DNA of 64,000 nucleotides, taken from positions 1 to 64,000 of the forward strand of contig RPFO01002102.1 in assembly GCA_009746045.1 (NCBI GenBank), written 5' to 3'. The notes under the pieces were generated by a model, which saw only the letters and a list, made by a program, of their open reading frames with translations, was not told where the DNA came from and did no database searches. A program made the position numbers and the translations under genes. This DNA is from Mesostigma viride (lineage: Eukaryota; Streptophyta; Mesostigmatophyceae; Mesostigmatales; Mesostigmataceae). This document shows, piece by piece, positions 29,691 through 41,681 of the stretch (positions are counted from its first letter, which is position 1; every line of letters starts with the position of its first letter).

Positions 29691-30091
29691 GGTACGCAAT
29701 CTACCGACTTGCGTGCTCAAGGGGCCGGTTTTCCCCCGGGTGCGCACTTCTCAGAATCGCACGACCACACCGCGCGCAACCTGGAGTGTGCGTTTGAAAG
29801 AAAACAATGCCATTTCCAAAGGTGTAGGTACGCAATCTATCGACTTTACTAGGGAGTGCGTAACTAGGGAGTGCGCAAGGGGCCGGTTTCCCCCCGGGTG
29901 CGCACTTCTCAGAATCGCACAACCACACCGCGCGCAACCTGGAGTGTGCGTTTGAAAGAAAACAATGCCATTTCCAAAGGTGTAGGTACGCAATCTATCG
30001 ACTTTACTAGGGAGTGCGTAACTAGGGAGTGCGCAAGGGGCCGGTTTCCCCCCGGGTGCGCACTTCTCAGAATCGCACGACCACACCGTGC
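29691..30091. repeat. ~158-bp tandem repeat, about 2.6 copies
   Basis: Copies start GGTACGCAATCTA at 29691, 29827 and 29985. The first is shorter (136 bp) because it lacks one of two tandem GGGAGTGCG(T/C)AA words. Each carries GGGCCGGTTT(C)CCCCCGGGTGCG and ACACCGCGCGCAACC. The GCGCAAC words resemble the core of the terminal repeats. The short open frames here are repeat-driven and are not called. Confidence 0.8.
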
Positions 30092-30958
30092 AACCTGAAG
30101 TGCGTGAATTGGCACCGTGCGCGTTTCGGAAATGCACGACTTAGCCATGGCGGCTTTGCACCCGTGCTTGCAATTTACTGTACGTTTGCGGACGAATTTC
30201 CCGGCCAAACTCAGGAAATAGAGCTTATACGTCCCAAATATGATTCGGATCAATTTTTAGCTCGCGGGGATGCGATTTACCACGTGCCGTCAGTGTTCTT
30301 GCTGGGAAAAACTGCGATCAGGCAGGTTCGACGGAATTGATTACTACAAGTGCTTTACGGCGCAACCCGGCGGGTGTCTAGGTTTATTTAATTACTTGTT
30401 ATCATGCATCGTCGTTGAATATAGGCAGCGGCAGTAAAGATGTGACGATTTTGACCACCCTGTCACATCACAGCTTGTGTGCCGCAAAGTGCCGCTTTTG
30501 CGGGCACTGCCTGGGCCAAGGTAACGTTAGCCATGCAAGGTATGGCTGGTTTATCGTTCCCCCATGGTTTCCTGACGTTTGTAAATGAATTTAATCTTGT
30601 GAGGCGTTGTCACTTTTCAGCCTTGATGATCTTTCTCGACCGTTGCCTGGCCCTCTCTAAAGCCCTCTTTTTTTACCATGCAAATGCCACACCATGGTGT
30701 GGTAGTGCATGTTTCTAACGCTAAATGCGTTGAATAACATTCATAGATGTTATTTATTCTTTTGCTACGTTCATATTGCGTGATTGTTTGGCCATGGGCT
30801 GCTTCAAGGGTGCTTTCAAGCTTATACGGGTGATAGAAAATCTTGGTGACAAACCATGGGCATAATGTGCCAGTCAGTATGCTGGCCATGTCATGTCAAA
30901 ATAAACAGTTTAGCCAGGAGGAGGAGGATTATAAGATGCTGAGCTGGGCTTACAACTG
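30092..30958. other. Transposon interior, no gene seen
   Basis: Unique sequence without a convincing gene. The plus-strand frame at about 30029-30340 begins inside the tandem repeat, and those near 30479-30889 are short with no recognised motifs. A small palindrome, CCACACCATGGTGTGG, lies near 30689-30704. A short run of plant/algal-type telomere words (TTTAGGG twice) ends this stretch at about 30959-30974; it is too short to be a telomere. Confidence 0.45.
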
Positions 30959-30972
30959 TTTAGGGTTTAGGG

Positions 30973-31155
30973 TTGTGATGGTTGGATGGTTGGGGGCTGC
31001 AGCTAGCGTGCGTGGATAAATAGTGGTTGGATGGTGAGGATTTGCTGCCATGTGTGCATGGATGGTGGTGGGATGGTGGGGGGTTGCAGCCATGCATGCG
31101 TGGATGGTGGTGGGATGGTGGGGGGTGCAGCCATGCGTGCATGGATGGTGGTTGC
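30973..31155 (-). repeat. ~42-bp minisatellite, left inverted arm
   Basis: Degenerate units of about 39-42 bp containing GGATGGTGGTGGGATGGT and GGGTTGCAGCCATGC. The same minisatellite runs in the opposite orientation at 31650-32235, so the two blocks form large imperfect inverted arms around the microsatellite between them. Confidence 0.8.
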
Positions 31156-31205
31156 AACTGCCCATTGTTCATGATCCAAGAAATTTACGGCTAGACTATG
31201 CGAAG

Positions 31206-31563
31206 TTGAATTGAATTATTTAAATTGAATAGAATTGAATTGAACTGAACTGACTTGAATTGACTTGAATTGAATTGACTTGAATTGAATTGAATTGAAT
31301 TGAATTGAATTGAATTGAATTGAATTGAATTGAATTGAATTGAATTGAATTGAATTGAATTGAATTGAATTGAATTGAATTGAATTGAATTGAATTGAAT
31401 TGAATTGAATTGAATTGAATTGAATTGAATTGATTGAATTGAATTGTCAATTGAACTGTCAATTGAGTTGTCAATTGAATTGTCAATTGAGTTGTCAATT
31501 GAATTGTCAATTGAATTGTCAATTGAATTGTCAATTCAATTGTCAATTGTCAATTGTCAATTG
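31206..31563. repeat. (GAATT)n microsatellite and 12-bp CAATTG repeat
   Basis: A pentanucleotide array (GAATT/AATTC), nearly pure from about 31276 to 31431, is followed by 12-bp units TTGTCAATTGAA to about 31563. The palindromic CAATTG recurs in the second part. This is the loop between the inverted minisatellite arms. The long minus-strand frame across it is a by-product of the repeat. Confidence 0.92.
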
Positions 31564-31649
31564 AACTAAATTTCGTCTCATTTAATCAGTAAGCTTACTT
31601 TAATCCATTAATTATAATCCATGACTTAGAAGTATCAAGAAGTCCCTAC

Positions 31650-32235
31650 ATCCCCACCATCAAGGACTCCCTACACCCCCATCATCCAACTACCATCCAC
31701 GCACGCATGGCTGCAACCCCCCACTATCAAACCATCATCCACGCACACATGGCTGCAGCCCACCACCATCAAACAACCATTAATGCATGCATGGCAGCAT
31801 CCCCCCACCATCCAACCACCATCCACGCATGCATGGCTGCACCCCCCACCATCCAACCACCATCCACGCACACATGGCTGCAACCCCCCATCTTCCAACC
31901 ACCATCCACGCACACATGGCTGCAACCCCCCACCATCAAACCACCATCGGCACGCATGCATGGCAGCAAAACCTCACCATCCAACCACCATCCACGCATG
32001 CATGGCTGAACCCCCCACAATCCAACCACCATCCACGCACAACACATGGCTGCAACCCCCCACCATCCAACCATCATCCACGCACACATGGCTGCAGCCC
32101 ACCACCATCAAACAACCATTAGTGCATGCATGGCAGCAATCCCTCGCCATCCAACCACCATCCACACACGCATTGCTGCAGCCCCCCACCATTCAAGCAC
32201 CATCCACGCACATACGCCATCACCTCCTACAGTAA
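31650..32235 (+). repeat. ~42-bp minisatellite, right inverted arm
   Basis: About 13 units with CCATCCACGCACACATGGCT and GCAACCCCCCACCATC, inverted relative to 30973-31155. Because 42 is divisible by three and the unit lacks stops, frames stay open on both strands (a 14-residue periodic peptide). That is expected from the repeat and is not evidence of a gene. Confidence 0.85.
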
Positions 32236-33384
32236 TGTCCAACCACCATCCACAAAGCACGGGGCTTATGGATTACAAGGCATTCAGCACGCCTGAATGC
32301 ATGTAAGGCATGGACCACAAAATTTGCAGATGGCATGCTGAGAAAAGTAAAATCTGATTAAAATGTAGCAATGCCGTTAATAACAGCAATAACGCCTAGA
32401 AACTGACCAGTCTTTTGCACGCTTCTTGGAACAAGGACGCCGCCACCAGGCAGGTCAGGTCGGTTTCCTGACTACGCAATATAGACTCTCTAATACAAAC
32501 TTTAAAAAATAAATGAAGCACGTGCAGCAAAATCAATGTCTTCCTGGCCAGTTCTCGACAATCTTACAAGCACGCCACCGGAAACGTTAGTCAAAATAGC
32601 AAAAGCTGCGGGAAATTTGGCGAGGAAACAAAACGGCGAACAAAACGGTAAGAACATCCCGGAGATGACGCTAAAACCAAGCCATAACGGACTGTTCAAG
32701 CGCAAACAGATTGGTAGATGAGGTGCAGAAAAAGAGCCTTCCGCAGCAGGCCTGATTACCTGCCTGGCACGCGAGGAAAGCGAGTTAACCATGGCAGGCT
32801 GGAATGCGCTTCGCGCAGGCCTGCTTACTTTACCTCCGAAGGAAACCGGAAATGGCCACAAATCAAAGCTAATTCGCTTGATTCCTATTTCCTCACTTTA
32901 AACCCCTCCCTTCTGCGTCGTTCAATACCAGGAATCTTGGCTATCACTCTGGCAAGAAGCCAATCTAATATATTCATCGCGGCCAGATTTGCGAATCAGA
33001 CCCCCTCGCAACCGTGGGTTAAAGAAGGGCAGCGGTCTTTCATACCTAATGCATATTTCGTCAACAAAACATCTTTTGGAGTATCTTTCATACAGCATCG
33101 ATCTCCATAACTTTTTTGCATTTCGGCCGACAAATTAGGCAAGTTTTCATGGAACGCGCACCGCCATGGCCACCTTCGCACGTATACACTACACAGCCAG
33201 GCCCCTTTTACGTTCTGTACTTCTGTAGGTACATTACGTGTTGGGCCGGTGGTCAGCTCGTAACAAGTCAGTCAGTCTGTCTCGTGCGGAACTTCAAGTA
33301 CGAAATTCGCCACCACTTTGGGCCGTATCGGTCCTTGGTAGTTACGCAACAAACATTCGATCGGTCGCCGTGGAAAGTACCATT
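32236..33384. other. Transposon interior, no recognised gene
   Basis: Unique sequence. The overlapping frames are a plus-strand one at 32718-33110 (130 codons), a minus-strand one at 32502-32861 (119 codons) and a plus-strand one at 33116-33397, which ends in the terminal repeat. None shows a helix-turn-helix, zinc finger or DDE pattern that I can identify. A remnant transposase fragment cannot be excluded by eye. Confidence 0.45.
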
Positions 33385-33421
33385 GTTGCGTAACTAGTTG
33401 CGTTACCGCGGGTTGGTACTG
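33385..33421 (-). repeat. Right 37-bp terminal inverted repeat
   Basis: Exact inverse complement of 28164-28200, ending GGTTGGTACTG immediately before the TA duplication at 33422-33423. A subterminal TTACGCAAC core lies at 33342-33350, opposite in orientation to the terminal one and mirroring the left end. Confidence 0.93.
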
Positions 33422-36400
33422 TACATACACCGCGCACGCAAGGGGCAACTGCACACACATGTACATACACCGCGCAACCACGGGGCGGCTGCACACACAC
33501 GTACATACACCGCGCACGCAAGGGGCGGCTGCACACATACGTACCTACACCGCGCACGCAAGGGGCGACTGCACACACATGTACATCCACCGCGCACGCA
33601 AGGGCCGGCTGCACACACACGTACACACACCATGCACGCAAGGGCCGGCTGCACACACACGTACATACACCGCGCACGCAAGGGGCGGCTGCACACACAC
33701 GTACCTACACCGCGCACGCAAGGGGCGGCTGCACACACACGTACACACACCATGCACGCAAGGAGCGACTTCACGCACAGGTACACACACCATGCACGCA
33801 AGGTTCGGCTGCACACACATGTACATCCACCGCGCACGCAAGGGGCGAGTGCAAACACATGTACATACACCGCGCACGCAAGGGGCAACTGCCCACACAT
33901 GTACATCCACCGCGCACGCAAGGGCCGGCTGCACTCACATGTACACACACCGCGCACGCAAGGGCCGGCTGCACACACACGTACATACACCGCGCACGCA
34001 AGGGGCAACTGCACACACACGTACACACCATGCACGCAAGGGGCTGCTGCACACACACTTACACTCACCATGCACGCGAGGGGCGGCTGCACACACACGT
34101 ACACACACCGCGCACGCAAGGGACGGCTGCACACACACGTACATACACCGCGCACGCAAGGGGCGGCTGCACTTACATGTACACACACCACGCACGCAAG
34201 GGGCGGCTGCACACACACGTACATACACCGCGCACGCAAGGACCGGCTCCACTCACATGTACATCCACCGCGCAACCACGGGGCGGCTGCACACACACGT
34301 ACATACACCGCGCACGCAAGGGGCTGCTGCACACACACTTACACACAAAATGCACGCTTGGGGCGACGGCACTCACATGTACATACACCGCGCACGAAAG
34401 GGGTGGCTGCACACACACGTACATCCACCGCGCACGCAAGGGGCGGCTGCACACACACATACATACATGCACCATGCACGCAAGGGGCGAGTGCACACAC
34501 ATGTACATACACCGCGCACGCAAGGGGCAACTGCCCACACATGGACATACACCATGCACGCAAGGGGCGGCTGCACACACATGTACATCCACCGCGCACG
34601 CAAGGGGCGAGTGCACACACACGTACACACACCGCGCACGCAAGGGGCTGCTGCACACACACGTACACACACCATGCACGCAATTGCCGGCATGCACACA
34701 CACGTACATCCACCGCGCACGCAAGGGGCAACTGCACACACATGTACACACACCGCGCACTCTTGGGGCGGCTGCACACACACGTACCTACACCGCGCAC
34801 GCAAGGGGCGGCTGCACACACATGTACACACACCGCGCACGCAAGGGGCGGCTGCACACACACGTACACACACCATGCACGCAATTGCCGGCATGCACAC
34901 ACACGTACATCCACCGCGCACGCAAGGGGCAACTGCACACACATGTACACACACCGCGCACGCTTGGGGCAGCTGCACTCACATGTACACACACCGCGCA
35001 CGCTTGGGGCGGCTGCACACACACGTACATACACCGCGCACGCAAGGGGCGGCTGCACACACACGTACATACACCGCGCACGCAAGGGGCGGCTGCACAC
35101 ATACGTACACACACCGCGCACGCAAGGGGCGGCTGCACACACACGTACATACACCATGCACGCAAGGGGCTGCACACACACTTACACACACCATGCACGC
35201 AAGGGCCGGCATGCACACACACTGGCATACACCGCGCACGCAAGGGGCGGCTGCACACACGTACATACACCGCGCACGCAAGGGGCGAGTGCACACACAC
35301 GTACACACACCGCGCACGAAAGGGGCGGCTGCACACACACGTACACACACCATGCACGCAATTGCCGGCATGCACACACACGTACATCCACTGCGCACGC
35401 AAGGGGCAACTGCACACACATGTACACACGCTCGGGGCGGCTGCACACACACTTACACACACCATGCACGCAAGGGCCGGCATGCACACACACTGGCATA
35501 CACCGCGCACGCAAGGGGCGGCTGCACCCACATGTACATACACCATGCACGCAAGGACAAGGATTCACACACACGTACACACACCGCGCACGCAAGGGGC
35601 GGCTGCACACAAACGTACACACACCATGCACGCAATTGCCGGCATGCACACACACGTACATCCACCGCGCACGCAAGGGGCAACTGCACACACATGTACA
35701 CACGCTTGGGGCGGCTGCACTCACATGTACACACACCGCGCACGCAAGGGCCGGCTGCACACACACGTACATACACCGCGCACGCAAGGGGCAACTGCAC
35801 ACACACGTACACACACCATGCACGCAAGGGGCGGCTGCACACACACGTACACACACCATGCACGCAAGGAGCGACTTCACGCACAGGTACACACACCATG
35901 CACGCAAGGTTCGGCTGCACACACATGTACATCCACCGCGCACGCAAGGGGCGAGTGCAAACACATGTACATACACCGCGCACGCAAGGGGCAACTGCCC
36001 ACACATGTACATCCACCGCGCACGCAAGGGCCGGCTGCACTCAATTGTACATACACCGCCCATGCAAGGGGCGGCTGCACACACACGTACACACACCATG
36101 CACGCAAGGGCCGGCTGCACACACACGAAAAACCACCGCGCACGCAAGGGGCGGCTGCACACACCCGTACATACACTGCGCACGCAAGGGGCTGCTGCAC
36201 ACACACTTACACTCACCATGCACGCAAGGGGCGGCTGCACACACACGTACACACACCGCGCACGCAAGGGACGGCTGCACACACACGTACATACACCGCG
36301 CACGCAAGGGGCGGCTGCACTTACATGTACACACACCACGCACGCAAGGGGCGGCTGCACACACACGTACATACACCGCGCACGCAAGGACCGGCTCCAC

Positions 36401-39400
36401 TCACATGTACATCCACCGCGCAACCACGGGGCGGCTGCACACACACGTACATACACCGCGCACGCAAGGGGCTGCTGCACACACACTTACACACAAAATG
36501 CACGCTTGGGGCGACGGCACTCACATGTACATACACCGCGCACGAAAGGGGTGGCTGCACACACACGTACATCCACCGCGCACGCAAGGGGCGGCTGCAC
36601 ACACACATACATACACCGCGCACGCTTGGGGCGGCTGCACACACACGTACCTACACCGCGCACGCAAGGGGCGGCTGCACACACACGTACATACACCGCG
36701 CACGCAAGGGGCGAGTGCACACACACGTACACACACCGCGCACGCAAGGGGCGGCTGCACACACACGTACACACACCATGCACGCAATTGCCGGCATGCA
36801 CACACACGTACATCCACCGCGCACGCAAGGGGCAACTGCACACACATGTACACACACCGCGCACGCTTGGGGCAGCTGCACTCACATGTACACACACCGC
36901 GCACGCTTGGGGCGGCTGCACACACACGTACACACACCGCGCACGCTTGGGGCGGCTGCACACACACGTACCTACACCGCGCACGCAAGGGGCGGCTGCA
37001 CACACACTTACACACAAAATGCACGCTTGGGGCGACGGCACTCACATGTACACACACCGCGCACGCAAGGGGCGGCTGCACACACACGTACACACACCAT
37101 GCACGCAATTGCCGGCATGCACACACACGTACATCCACCGCGCACGCAAGGGGCAACTGCACACACATGTACACACACCGCGCACGCTTGGGGCAGCTGC
37201 ACTCACATGTACACACACCGCGCACGCTTGGGGCGGCTGCACACACACGTACATACACCGCGCACGCAAGGGGCGGCTGCACACATACGTACCTACACCG
37301 CGCACGCAAGGGGCGGCTGCACACACACGTACATACACCGCGCACGCAAGGACCGGCTCCACTCACATGTACATCCACCGCGCAACCACGGGGCGGCTGC
37401 ACACACACGTACATACACCGCGCACGCAAGGGGCTGCTGCACACACACTTACACACAAAATGCACGCTTGGGGCGACGGCACTCACATGTACATACACCG
37501 CGCGCGAAAGGGGTGGCTGCACACACACGTACATCCACCGCGCACGCAAGGGGCGGCTGCACACACACATACATACACCATGCACGCAAGGGGCGAGTGC
37601 AAAAACATGTACATACACCGCGCACGCAAGGGGCAACTGCCCACACATGGACATACACCATGCACGCAAGGGGCGGCTGCACACACATGTACATCCACCG
37701 CGCACGCAAGGGGCGAGTGCACACACACGTACACACACCGCGCACGCAAGGGGCGGCTGCACACACACGTACACACACCATGCACGCAATTGCCGGCATG
37801 CACACACACGTACATCCACCGCGCACGCAAGGTGCAACTGCACACACATGTACACACACCGCGCACGCTTGGGGCAGCTGCACTCACATGTACACACACC
37901 GCGCACGCTTGGGGCGGCTGCACACACACGTACATACACCGCGCACGCTTGGGGCGGCTGCACACACACGTACCTACACCGCGCACGCAAGGGGCGGCTG
38001 CACACACACTTACACACAAAATGCACGCTTGGGGCGACGGCACTCACATGTACACACACCGCGCACGCAAGGGGCGGCTGCACACACACGTACACACACC
38101 ATGCACGCAATTGCCGGCATGCACACACACGTACATCCACCGCGCACGCAAGGGGCAACTGCACACACATGTACACACACCGCGCACGCTTGGGGCAGCT
38201 GCACTCACATGTACACACACCGCGCACGCTTGGGGCGGCTGCACACACACGTACATACACCGCGCACGCAAGGGGCGGCTGCACACATACGTACCTACAC
38301 CGCGCACGCAAGGGGCGGCTGCACACACACGTACATACACCGCGCACGCAAGGACCGGCTCCACTCACATGTACATCCACCGCGCAACCACGGGGCGGCT
38401 GCACACACACGTACATACACCGCGCACGCAAGGGGCTGCTGCACACACACTTACACACAAAATGCACGCTTGGGGCGACGGCACTCACATGTACATACAC
38501 CGCGCACGAAAGGGGTGGCTGCACACACACGTACATCCACCGCGCACGCAAGGGGCGGCTGCACACACACATACATACACCATGCACGCAAGGGGCGAGT
38601 GCAAAAACATGTACATACGCCGCGCACGCAAGGGGCAACTGCCCACACATGGACATACACCATGCACGCAAGGGGCGGCTGCACACACATGTACATCCAC
38701 CGCGCACGCAAGGGGCGACTGCACACACACGTACACACACCGCGCACGCAAGGGGCGGCTGCACACACACGTACACACACCATGCACGCAATTGCCGGCA
38801 TGCACACACACGTACATCCACCGCGCACGCAAGGGGCAACTGCACACACATGTACACACACCGCGCACGCTTGGGGCAGCTGCACTCACATGTACACACA
38901 CCACGCACGCTTGGGGCGGCTGCACACACACGTACATACACCGCGCACGCAAGGGGCGGCTGCACTTACATGTACACACACCACGCACGCAAGGGGCGGC
39001 TGCACACACACGTACATACACCGCGCACGCAAGGACCGGCTCCACTCACATGTACATCCACCGCGCAACCACGGGGCGGCTGCACACACACGTACATACA
39101 CCGCGCACGCAAGGGGCTGCTGCACACACACTTACACACAAAATGCACGCTTGGGGCGACGGCACTCACATGTACATACACCGCGCACGAAAGGGGTGGC
39201 TGCACACACACGTACATCCACCGCGCACGCAAGGGGCGGCTGCACACACACATACATACACCATGCACGCAAGGGGCGAGTGCAAAAACATGTACATACA
39301 CCGCGCACGCAAGGGGCAACTGCCCACACATGGACATACACCATGCACGCAAGGGGCGGCTGCACACACATGTACATCCACCGCGCACGCAAGGGGCGAG

Positions 39401-39981
39401 TGCACACACACGTACACACACCGCGCACGCTTGGGGCGGCTGCACACACACGTACCTACACCGCGCACGCAAGGGGCGGCTGCACACACACGTACATACA
39501 CCGCGCACGCAAGGGGCAACTGCACACACATGTACACACACCGCGCACGCTTGGGGCAGCTGCACTCACATGTACACACACCGCGCACGCAAGGGCCGGC
39601 TGCACACACACGTACATCCACCGCGCACGCAAGGGGCAACTGCACACACACGTACATACACCGCGCACGCAAGGGGCGGCTGCACACACACGTACACACA
39701 CCGCGCACGCAAGGGGCAACTGCACACACATGTACACACACCGCGCACGCTTGGGGCGGCTGCACACACACGTACCTACACCGCGCACGCTTGGGGCGGC
39801 TGCACACACACGTACATACACCGCGCACGCAAGGGGCAACTGCACACACATGTACATACACCGCGCAACCACGGGGCGGCTGCACACACACGTACATACA
39901 CCGCGCACGCAAGGGGCGGCTGCACACATACGTACCTACACCGCGCACCCAAGGGGCGACTGCACACACATGTACATCCAC
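33422..39981. repeat. 40-bp satellite array, segment 2
   Basis: Start of macro-copy 3, matching copy 2 from 10533. It includes the TA duplication (33422-33423), the ~1002-bp higher-order block (about 36910-38920), an extra ~271 bp near 35182-35452, and the left target duplication TCCAC of RT1 (39977-39981). There are no genes. Confidence 0.96.
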
Positions 39982-40625
39982 AGTTAGCATATTGGTGATG
40001 CAATATGCTAAGCATATCATACCTGAAGTGGCCTTTCCAACGCCGTGCTAAACGCCTCATTTGGACAAGGAACTTGAGAGTTATCAAGTCCCGAAGTAAT
40101 GCCGCCGGACGCTACAGCAGTACCAGGACTAAGGACACGTGAGGGACAGAGCACGTGGCAGTGTTGGGTGAACCATCACACGTTACGTGTCACAGGACCG
40201 ACTGTCACTAGGAGGTACTGTGGTCAATATTGGTTGATGGTACCAAGAATGTCACAGGACTTCAGGACTGGCAGTCCTGCAGGCCTGGGATGGACGGGTA
40301 CTTGTCATGACGGATAAATCCAGAGCGTTACTGTCATTCATGGAAGGACAGACGTCCTGGATTGATGCAACCAAGGAAATTGACAGTGGCGGACCTGCCA
40401 AGGCGTGCAAGGCCTGGCAGCAATGGTGAGACCTAGAAAGGCTCGGACACAGCAGTGGCCAAGCGTCTTTTCCCAACACCGTCCGTGGGTACTGCCGCCT
40501 CAGGCTAGTGACCACAGGGTAGTGAGGCAACTGTGGTAAAGGTTAAAAGCCGCTGGTTGAAACCATGGCTCCATTCATCACATCTTGGGAAGACCAGAAA
40601 CTCACTGATCCGCGTTCATCTAAAT
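39982..40625 (+). repeat. RT1 5' LTR (644 bp)
   Basis: Starts AGTTAGCATATT and ends ATCTAAAT, so the termini are AGTTAG..CTAAAT, an imperfect inverted repeat, instead of TG..CA. An 11-bp perfect hairpin lies 2 bp from the end: TTAGCATATTG at 39984-39994 pairs with CAATATGCTAA at 40001-40011. I saw no clear TATA box. Short frames within it are not called. Confidence 0.93.
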
Positions 40626-40649
40626 CGTATTACAGTCTGGTCGACGGAT

Positions 40650-41613
40650 ATGTCGAATTCGGACTCTGAAGCTAGGACAAACACCTTTGCGCGTGCAGCA
40701 ACGGTAGCGGCGTCCAGTCCAGTACCCGCAGGAGGGCACGAGGACTCGGGGAAGTGCGCCGAAATATTCGTGCGGTGTCGGCACCGGGCGAGTACGTCCG
40801 AGGAGCAGCCGAGCAGCTGCTGAGATTTCGCGAGGACCTCGCGGAAATCATCAGAAGGCTGCCAGCGTCTTGGCGGGCTGGCCACACAAACGCATTCGCG
40901 TTTGAGCAGGTGGTCACTCTGCTTTTGCAGATAATTGCCATAAGCCTCGGGGGTGCCCGAGAGATAAACGACCTTGTCGCCAATCTCCGCCTTGGGGACG
41001 ACTACACCGGCGTGCCAAACGTGGTGCAGGTCGCCCGGGACAGGCGGGAGGCCATCGTTCGTGGCAGTACGCAGGCGTTGGTGGCAGAGTGCCAGAATCT
41101 GGCGCACTCTGTCTTAGAGTTGACCAGAGGCGCTGCTGATCGTGTCTTCATTACTCTTAATCCCTTCTCCATCTACACTAGTCGGGATACTCCACATTCT
41201 CGCCGAGAGTTAAACCAGCTAAGTTTGACTGTCGACGTGGTTGGCGGTCGAGAGGTCTCAGCCGACGACGCCTTCTACGACTTCGTAGATCAGCCAGCAG
41301 GGGCGGTAGTACAGCCGGCCCAGAGGCGTCACGAGGGCGACGGCTCTCAGGAGGGCCGTGAGCAGGCGCAGCGGGACGAGCTTAATCGCTACCACATTGA
41401 CGACAACGTTGGTTTAGGTGAGGCCATTTGCTGAGGTGGGGGCGTTCTCGCTGGATACGTGATTACGCGTATGGTTTGAGGCTTCCGGTGGTTATTAGGC
41501 CTGTGCCTACTCACGACGACCAGGGGCAGCCATTGAATCCGGTGGAGGGACCGTTCCACGAGCCAGCACCTGCACCGGTTGCAGGAGAAGCTTCGTCTGA
41601 AAACGAGGCTTGA
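40650..41613 (+). CDS. RT1 upstream ORF of unknown function (extra ORF before gag)
   Basis: Begins at the ATG at 40650, 24 bp after the LTR (MSNSDSEARTNT...), and reads to the TGA at 41611-41613, about 320 codons. It crosses three frames: 40650 to about 40750, then 40754-41434, then about 41422-41613. Each switch fits one missing base in a short run (GGGG near 40748-40751; TTT near 41427-41429). The middle part has no Met, which argues that it belongs to the upstream ATG. It has amphipathic helix-like stretches (LAEIIRRLPASW; VVTLLLQIIAISLGG) and a Pro-rich, acidic tail. I recognise no domain. It is strikingly CpG-rich, with 17 CpG in 40681-40800 against 1 in 44701-44820 in pol. It could be an N-terminal Gag (capsid) protein or an acquired host sequence. 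Confidence 0.55.
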
Positions 41614-41681
41614 GGGGGTGGAGGATAGGTGGAGAGTTTGCTGTTTTCTTGTTGCAAAGTTGGTCGCAGCCATTGTATATA

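Larger units (their letters stand above)
28164..33421. mobile_element. Non-autonomous Tc1/mariner-like DNA transposon (TIR, TA target)
   Basis: A 5258-bp block of non-satellite DNA interrupts the array. Its ends are perfect 37-bp inverted repeats beginning CAGTACCAAC. A TA dinucleotide flanks each side (28162-28163 and 33422-33423). Removing the element and one TA rebuilds an ordinary monomer, ...CACACGTACATACACC..., as seen intact at 10533-10534. TA duplication and CAGT termini are known traits of Tc1/mariner elements. I found no transposase-like ORF with a recognisable DDE/DDD domain; the open frames inside are short and mostly repeat-derived. It is therefore probably a non-autonomous derivative filled with minisatellites and palindromes. 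ISL2EU, which can also give 2-bp TA/AT duplications, is an alternative assignment. Confidence 0.85.

Noticed and set aside
30959-30974. TTTAGGG repeats as a telomere or internal telomeric array
   Set aside because: Only two words. Compatible with a plant/algal-type telomere sequence but no evidence of one.
31220-31546. Minus-strand 108-codon ORF (FNSIQ periodic)
   Set aside because: Translation of the (GAATT)n microsatellite; the pentanucleotide stays open by composition only.
31671-32306. Several 60-150-codon ORFs with 14-residue periodicity
   Set aside because: Produced by a ~42-bp stop-free minisatellite; open on both strands at once, with no start or splice context.
40099-40530. Small ORFs within the RT1 LTRs (repeated at 47626-48057)
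   Set aside because: Present only because the LTR is duplicated; short, no motifs, and on both strands.
41416-41680. Intron in the RT1 upstream region (TTTAG-GTGAGG donor, pyrimidine-rich acceptor)
   Set aside because: One missing T near 41428 explains the frame change directly and keeps a coding-like frame to 41613. An intron would remove that stretch. Retrotransposon RNA is also normally unspliced.
41675-41681. TATATAA as an internal promoter of RT1 gag
   Set aside because: It abuts the gag ATG at 41682, leaving no room for a transcription start.
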